A stretch of DNA of 64,000 bases from Paraburkholderia largidicola (GTDB taxonomy: Bacteria > Pseudomonadota > Gammaproteobacteria > Burkholderiales > Burkholderiaceae), in NCBI RefSeq assembly GCF_013426895.1, contig NZ_AP023175.1, positions 806,001 through 870,000 on the forward strand, in the 5' to 3' direction. Positions 61,770 through 64,000 of the stretch are shown piece after piece. How positions within the stretch are numbered: the first letter of the stretch is position 1; every line of letters begins with the position of its first letter. The notes under the pieces were generated by a model. The model saw only the letters and a program-made list of their open reading frames with translations, did no database searches and had not been told where the DNA came from. Position numbers and translations under genes: made by a program.

Positions 61770-62915
61770 TCAGAACGTATGGCGGATGCCGATCATTGCC
61801 GCGGTGGTGGACTCTCCCGGCGCAACCGGCGCGCCGTAGATGATGGTCTGGTTCATGGTCCCATGGTTGTCGACATAGCCGACCTGCGCGTAAGCCTTGG
61901 TCCGTTGGGACAGGTTGTATTCCGCGCCTATCGCGAACTCGCTCGAATGGTTTGCTGAATTGTTCCGGTCCTTCAGGTAGTAGTAACCGGACGTGATCTT
62001 GAAGCGCGGATTGAACTGATAGCCGAGGCCGCCCGATGCCATTTCGAAGTCGGCAGTATTGCTTTTCGCGGGATTCTTGCCGATGCCATAAGACGCGGAG
62101 ATCGAAAAGCCGCTGATCGTGTACATCGCGCCGAAATAGTAAAAACGGTTGTTGGCGAGACCCGTCGCTGGCACGGCGGGAGCGGCCGGATACGTCAGCG
62201 GGAACGGATTGGTATCGTGCCCGTTGTAGTACACGGCAGACAGATTCAGACCGTAATTCGAATATTTGAGTACGGCCGACTCGCGTGTTCCGCCCTGGAA
62301 CTGACCGGCGACGCCGCCCGGCGCGTATTCGAGCGCCACCGAGGCACCGTAGAATTTCGGCGAGTTGTAGACCAGCGCATTGCTGTCATACAGGGCGCCG
62401 ATCGGGGCGTTCGTGCTGGTGCCGGGCCAGCCGGCCGCCTGATTCACGCCAAGCCATGCAGTCAGGATACTGCCGAAATACTGCGCGCCACGCACGTCGG
62501 TTTCGGCCATCGCGTAGATCATCGGGATGATCTGCCGCCCGGCGTCGAATGTCCCGAAAGGCCCGGATACGCCGATCGTCGCGAACTGGTTGAAGATCGC
62601 GGTCGTGCCCGGTGTATCGGCGAGACCGAATTTGCCGTTCGTGGAGTTGAATACGCCTTGCAGCTTGAAGTTGACCTTGTAGCCGCCGCCGATATCTTCG
62701 CTGCCCTTGATCCCCCAGAAGCTGGCGTAGATACCGCCGTCCTTGAGCTGATAGACGTGGCCGAGGTTCGGCGCATGCGGCTGAAACGTCGCCGCCGACG
62801 TGCTCTGATACAGCATCCCGGTATCGATCACGCCATACAGCGTGACCGACGATTGCGCATGGGCCGCCGTGGCGAAAATCGCCAGCGTAGCAGCGCAGCA
62901 TGACTTCAGTTTCAT
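61770..62915 (-). CDS. General porin, Burkholderia type
   Basis: 381 residues; ATG at 62915 with GGAG upstream. Signal peptide ending AHAQ, then SSVTLYGVIDTGMLYQS, SFWGIKGSEDIGGGYKVNFK, DAGRQIIPMIYAM, and terminal MIGIRHTF. Third porin of the window and the most diverged. It precedes the BON gene on the same strand; the acyl-CoA ligase fragment is upstream with an 88-base gap. Confidence 0.95.
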   Translation of the reverse strand: MKLKSCCAATLAIFATAAHAQSSVTLYGVIDTGMLYQSTSAATFQPHAPNLGHVYQLKDGGIYASFWGIKGSEDIGGGYKVNFKLQGVFNSTNGKFGLADTPGTTAIFNQFATIGVSGPFGTFDAGRQIIPMIYAMAETDVRGAQYFGSILTAWLGVNQAAGWPGTSTNAPIGALYDSNALVYNSPKFYGASVALEYAPGGVAGQFQGGTRESAVLKYSNYGLNLSAVYYNGHDTNPFPLTYPAAPAVPATGLANNRFYYFGAMYTISGFSISASYGIGKNPAKSNTADFEMASGGLGYQFNPRFKITSGYYYLKDRNNSANHSSEFAIGAEYNLSQRTKAYAQVGYVDNHGTMNQTIIYGAPVAPGESTTAAMIGIRHTF

Positions 62916-63003
62916 TGTGTCTCCTCTAGTCCTATGGATGCCGGAATGTTCCCGGTCGTTTATTGATTGAATGACTGCGTTTCTCTCAGGTTCGCGTCTC
63001 GTT

Positions 63004-64000
63004 TCAGGCCGTCAGGTAATAGTCGCCGAATTGATCTCGCAACTGGTTCTTGAGCACCTTGCCGGTTGCGCCGATAGGCACGGTATCGACGAACACCACC
63101 GCATCCGGCTTCCACCATCGGGCAATGCGTCCGTCGAGGAACGCGAGCAATCCATTCGCGTCCAGCACGCTTCCGGGCTTCTTCACGATCAGCAGCAACG
63201 GCCGTTCGTCCCACTTCGCGTGCCGCGCGGCAATGCAGACGGCCATCGCGACATCGGGGTGCAGGCAAGCGACGTTTTCGATGTCGGTCGAACTGATCCA
63301 TTCGCCGCCCGACTTGATGACGTCCTTGCTGCGATCGGTGATCTGCATGAAACCGTCGGCGTCGATCCTGGCGATGTCGCCCGTCGGAAACCAGCCGTCG
63401 CGCAGCGGCGACGGGCCTTCGCTGCCGAAGTACGCCCGCGCGACCCACGGACCGCGCACCATCAGGTCACCCGACGCGATGCCGTCCCACGGCAAGGCGT
63501 TGCCATCCGGACCGACGATCTTCATGTCGATGCCGAACACCGAGCGCCCCTGCTTCGCCTGGACCGCGTAACGCTCGCTGACAGGCAGCGAAAGCTGATG
63601 CGCCTTCAGACTGCAGACCGTGCCGACCGGGCTCAATTCGGTCATGCCCCAGGCATGCAGGACCTCGACGCGATGGCACTCCCTGAAGGCGGCCGTCATC
63701 GCGGTCGAACAGGCCGCGCCGCCGACGATCGTGCGCCGCATGTGCGAGAACACGCCCTTGACCGCATCGACATGTGCGAGCAGTCCCTGCCAGACTGTCG
63801 GCACACCCGCCGACAACGTGACCTGCTCCGCTTCGATCAGTTCGTAGAGCGATTTGCCGTCGAGCGCCGGTCCCGGAAACACCAGCTTGGCGCCGACCAT
63901 GCAGGCGATATACGGCAATCCCCATGCATTCACATGGAACATCGGCACGACGGGGAGAATCGCATCGCGGGCCGAACAGTTGAGCGAATCGGGCAAGGCC
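63004..64000 (-). CDS. AMP-dependent acyl-CoA synthetase, N-terminus cut by right edge
   Basis: The frame is open through base 63999, so the start is beyond the window; about 331 C-terminal residues remain. Motifs: PMFHVNAWGLPYIACMVGAKLV, AWGMTELSPVGTV, GWFPTGDIARIDADGFMQI, DRSKDVIKSGGEWISSTDIENV, and the catalytic lysine in TGKVLKNQLRD. The pattern is that of medium/long-chain fatty-acid CoA ligases. Porin and BON genes follow on the same strand. Not closely similar to the ligase at the left edge. Confidence 0.92.
   Translation of the reverse strand, partial: ALPDSLNCSARDAILPVVPMFHVNAWGLPYIACMVGAKLVFPGPALDGKSLYELIEAEQVTLSAGVPTVWQGLLAHVDAVKGVFSHMRRTIVGGAACSTAMTAAFRECHRVEVLHAWGMTELSPVGTVCSLKAHQLSLPVSERYAVQAKQGRSVFGIDMKIVGPDGNALPWDGIASGDLMVRGPWVARAYFGSEGPSPLRDGWFPTGDIARIDADGFMQITDRSKDVIKSGGEWISSTDIENVACLHPDVAMAVCIAARHAKWDERPLLLIVKKPGSVLDANGLLAFLDGRIARWWKPDAVVFVDTVPIGATGKVLKNQLRDQFGDYYLTA

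Noticed and set aside
1..64000. Prophage, insertion sequence, integron or CRISPR array
   Set aside because: No transposase, integrase or terminase reading frame, no regularly spaced direct repeats, and no tRNA-linked attachment site were seen.

Overview
The window is high-GC DNA with long, closely packed genes. Three Burkholderia-type general porins, DUF3300/DUF2950 proteins, DUF2459, YbdK and a NodT-HlyD-FUSC efflux operon all point to a beta-proteobacterium of the Burkholderia/Paraburkholderia/Caballeronia group (inference from gene content). I see no rRNA, tRNA, insertion sequence, integrase, CRISPR array or replication origin. Both edges cut acyl-CoA ligase genes.

Layout. 1-4467 (+): end of an acyl-CoA ligase, an ACS-family MFS transporter, a nitronate monooxygenase-like flavoprotein and a porin, probably a uptake/catabolic unit. 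4685-7851: small lipoproteins, DUF2459 and a second porin. 8175-13395 (-): a two-gene operon encoding a SIR2-like/TIR protein and a 1283-residue STAND NTPase with WD40 repeats. This is the best candidate here for an undescribed conflict (anti-phage type) system. 13723-21399 (-): SYLF protein, VIT-like membrane protein, Kef-type antiporter and an AI-2E/NodT/HlyD/FUSC efflux operon. 22085-31132: small zinc-ribbon and basic secreted proteins, a MOSC-reductase-ferredoxin fusion, an aldo/keto reductase, YbdK ligase, and an XRE/MmyB regulator divergent from a PRISE-type reductase. 31189-36983 (-): MscS channel and three outer-membrane barrels. 37483-45223: two DUF3300 paralogues, DUF2950, an anion permease with a binding protein, and an unknown exported protein.

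45260-56960 is an arginine/ornithine stress island. arcA-arcB-arcC on the minus strand convert arginine to ornithine, ammonia and ATP. A plus-strand operon follows with two large PLP decarboxylases around a PotE-like ornithine/putrescine antiporter that carries an extra C-terminal periplasmic binding-protein domain. 57012-61208 has a lipoprotein, a CSS/EAL phosphodiesterase and a Cache/PAS/GGDEF cyclase. 61350-64000 (-) has a BON protein, a third porin and the start-truncated fragment of another acyl-CoA ligase.

Regulation. An 18-bp palindrome of the form ATTGGACY-TT-RGTCYMAT lies at nearly the same distance ahead of a -10-like hexamer upstream of the Kef antiporter, the AI-2E/efflux operon and the MscS channel. 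Its core resembles the boxes of NarL/FixJ-type regulators such as mycobacterial DosR and suggests a local regulon of envelope and ion-homeostasis genes. Other signals include a likely autoregulatory operator before the XRE regulator, an intrinsic terminator with no gene in front of it, and a large hairpin between ybdK and the regulator.
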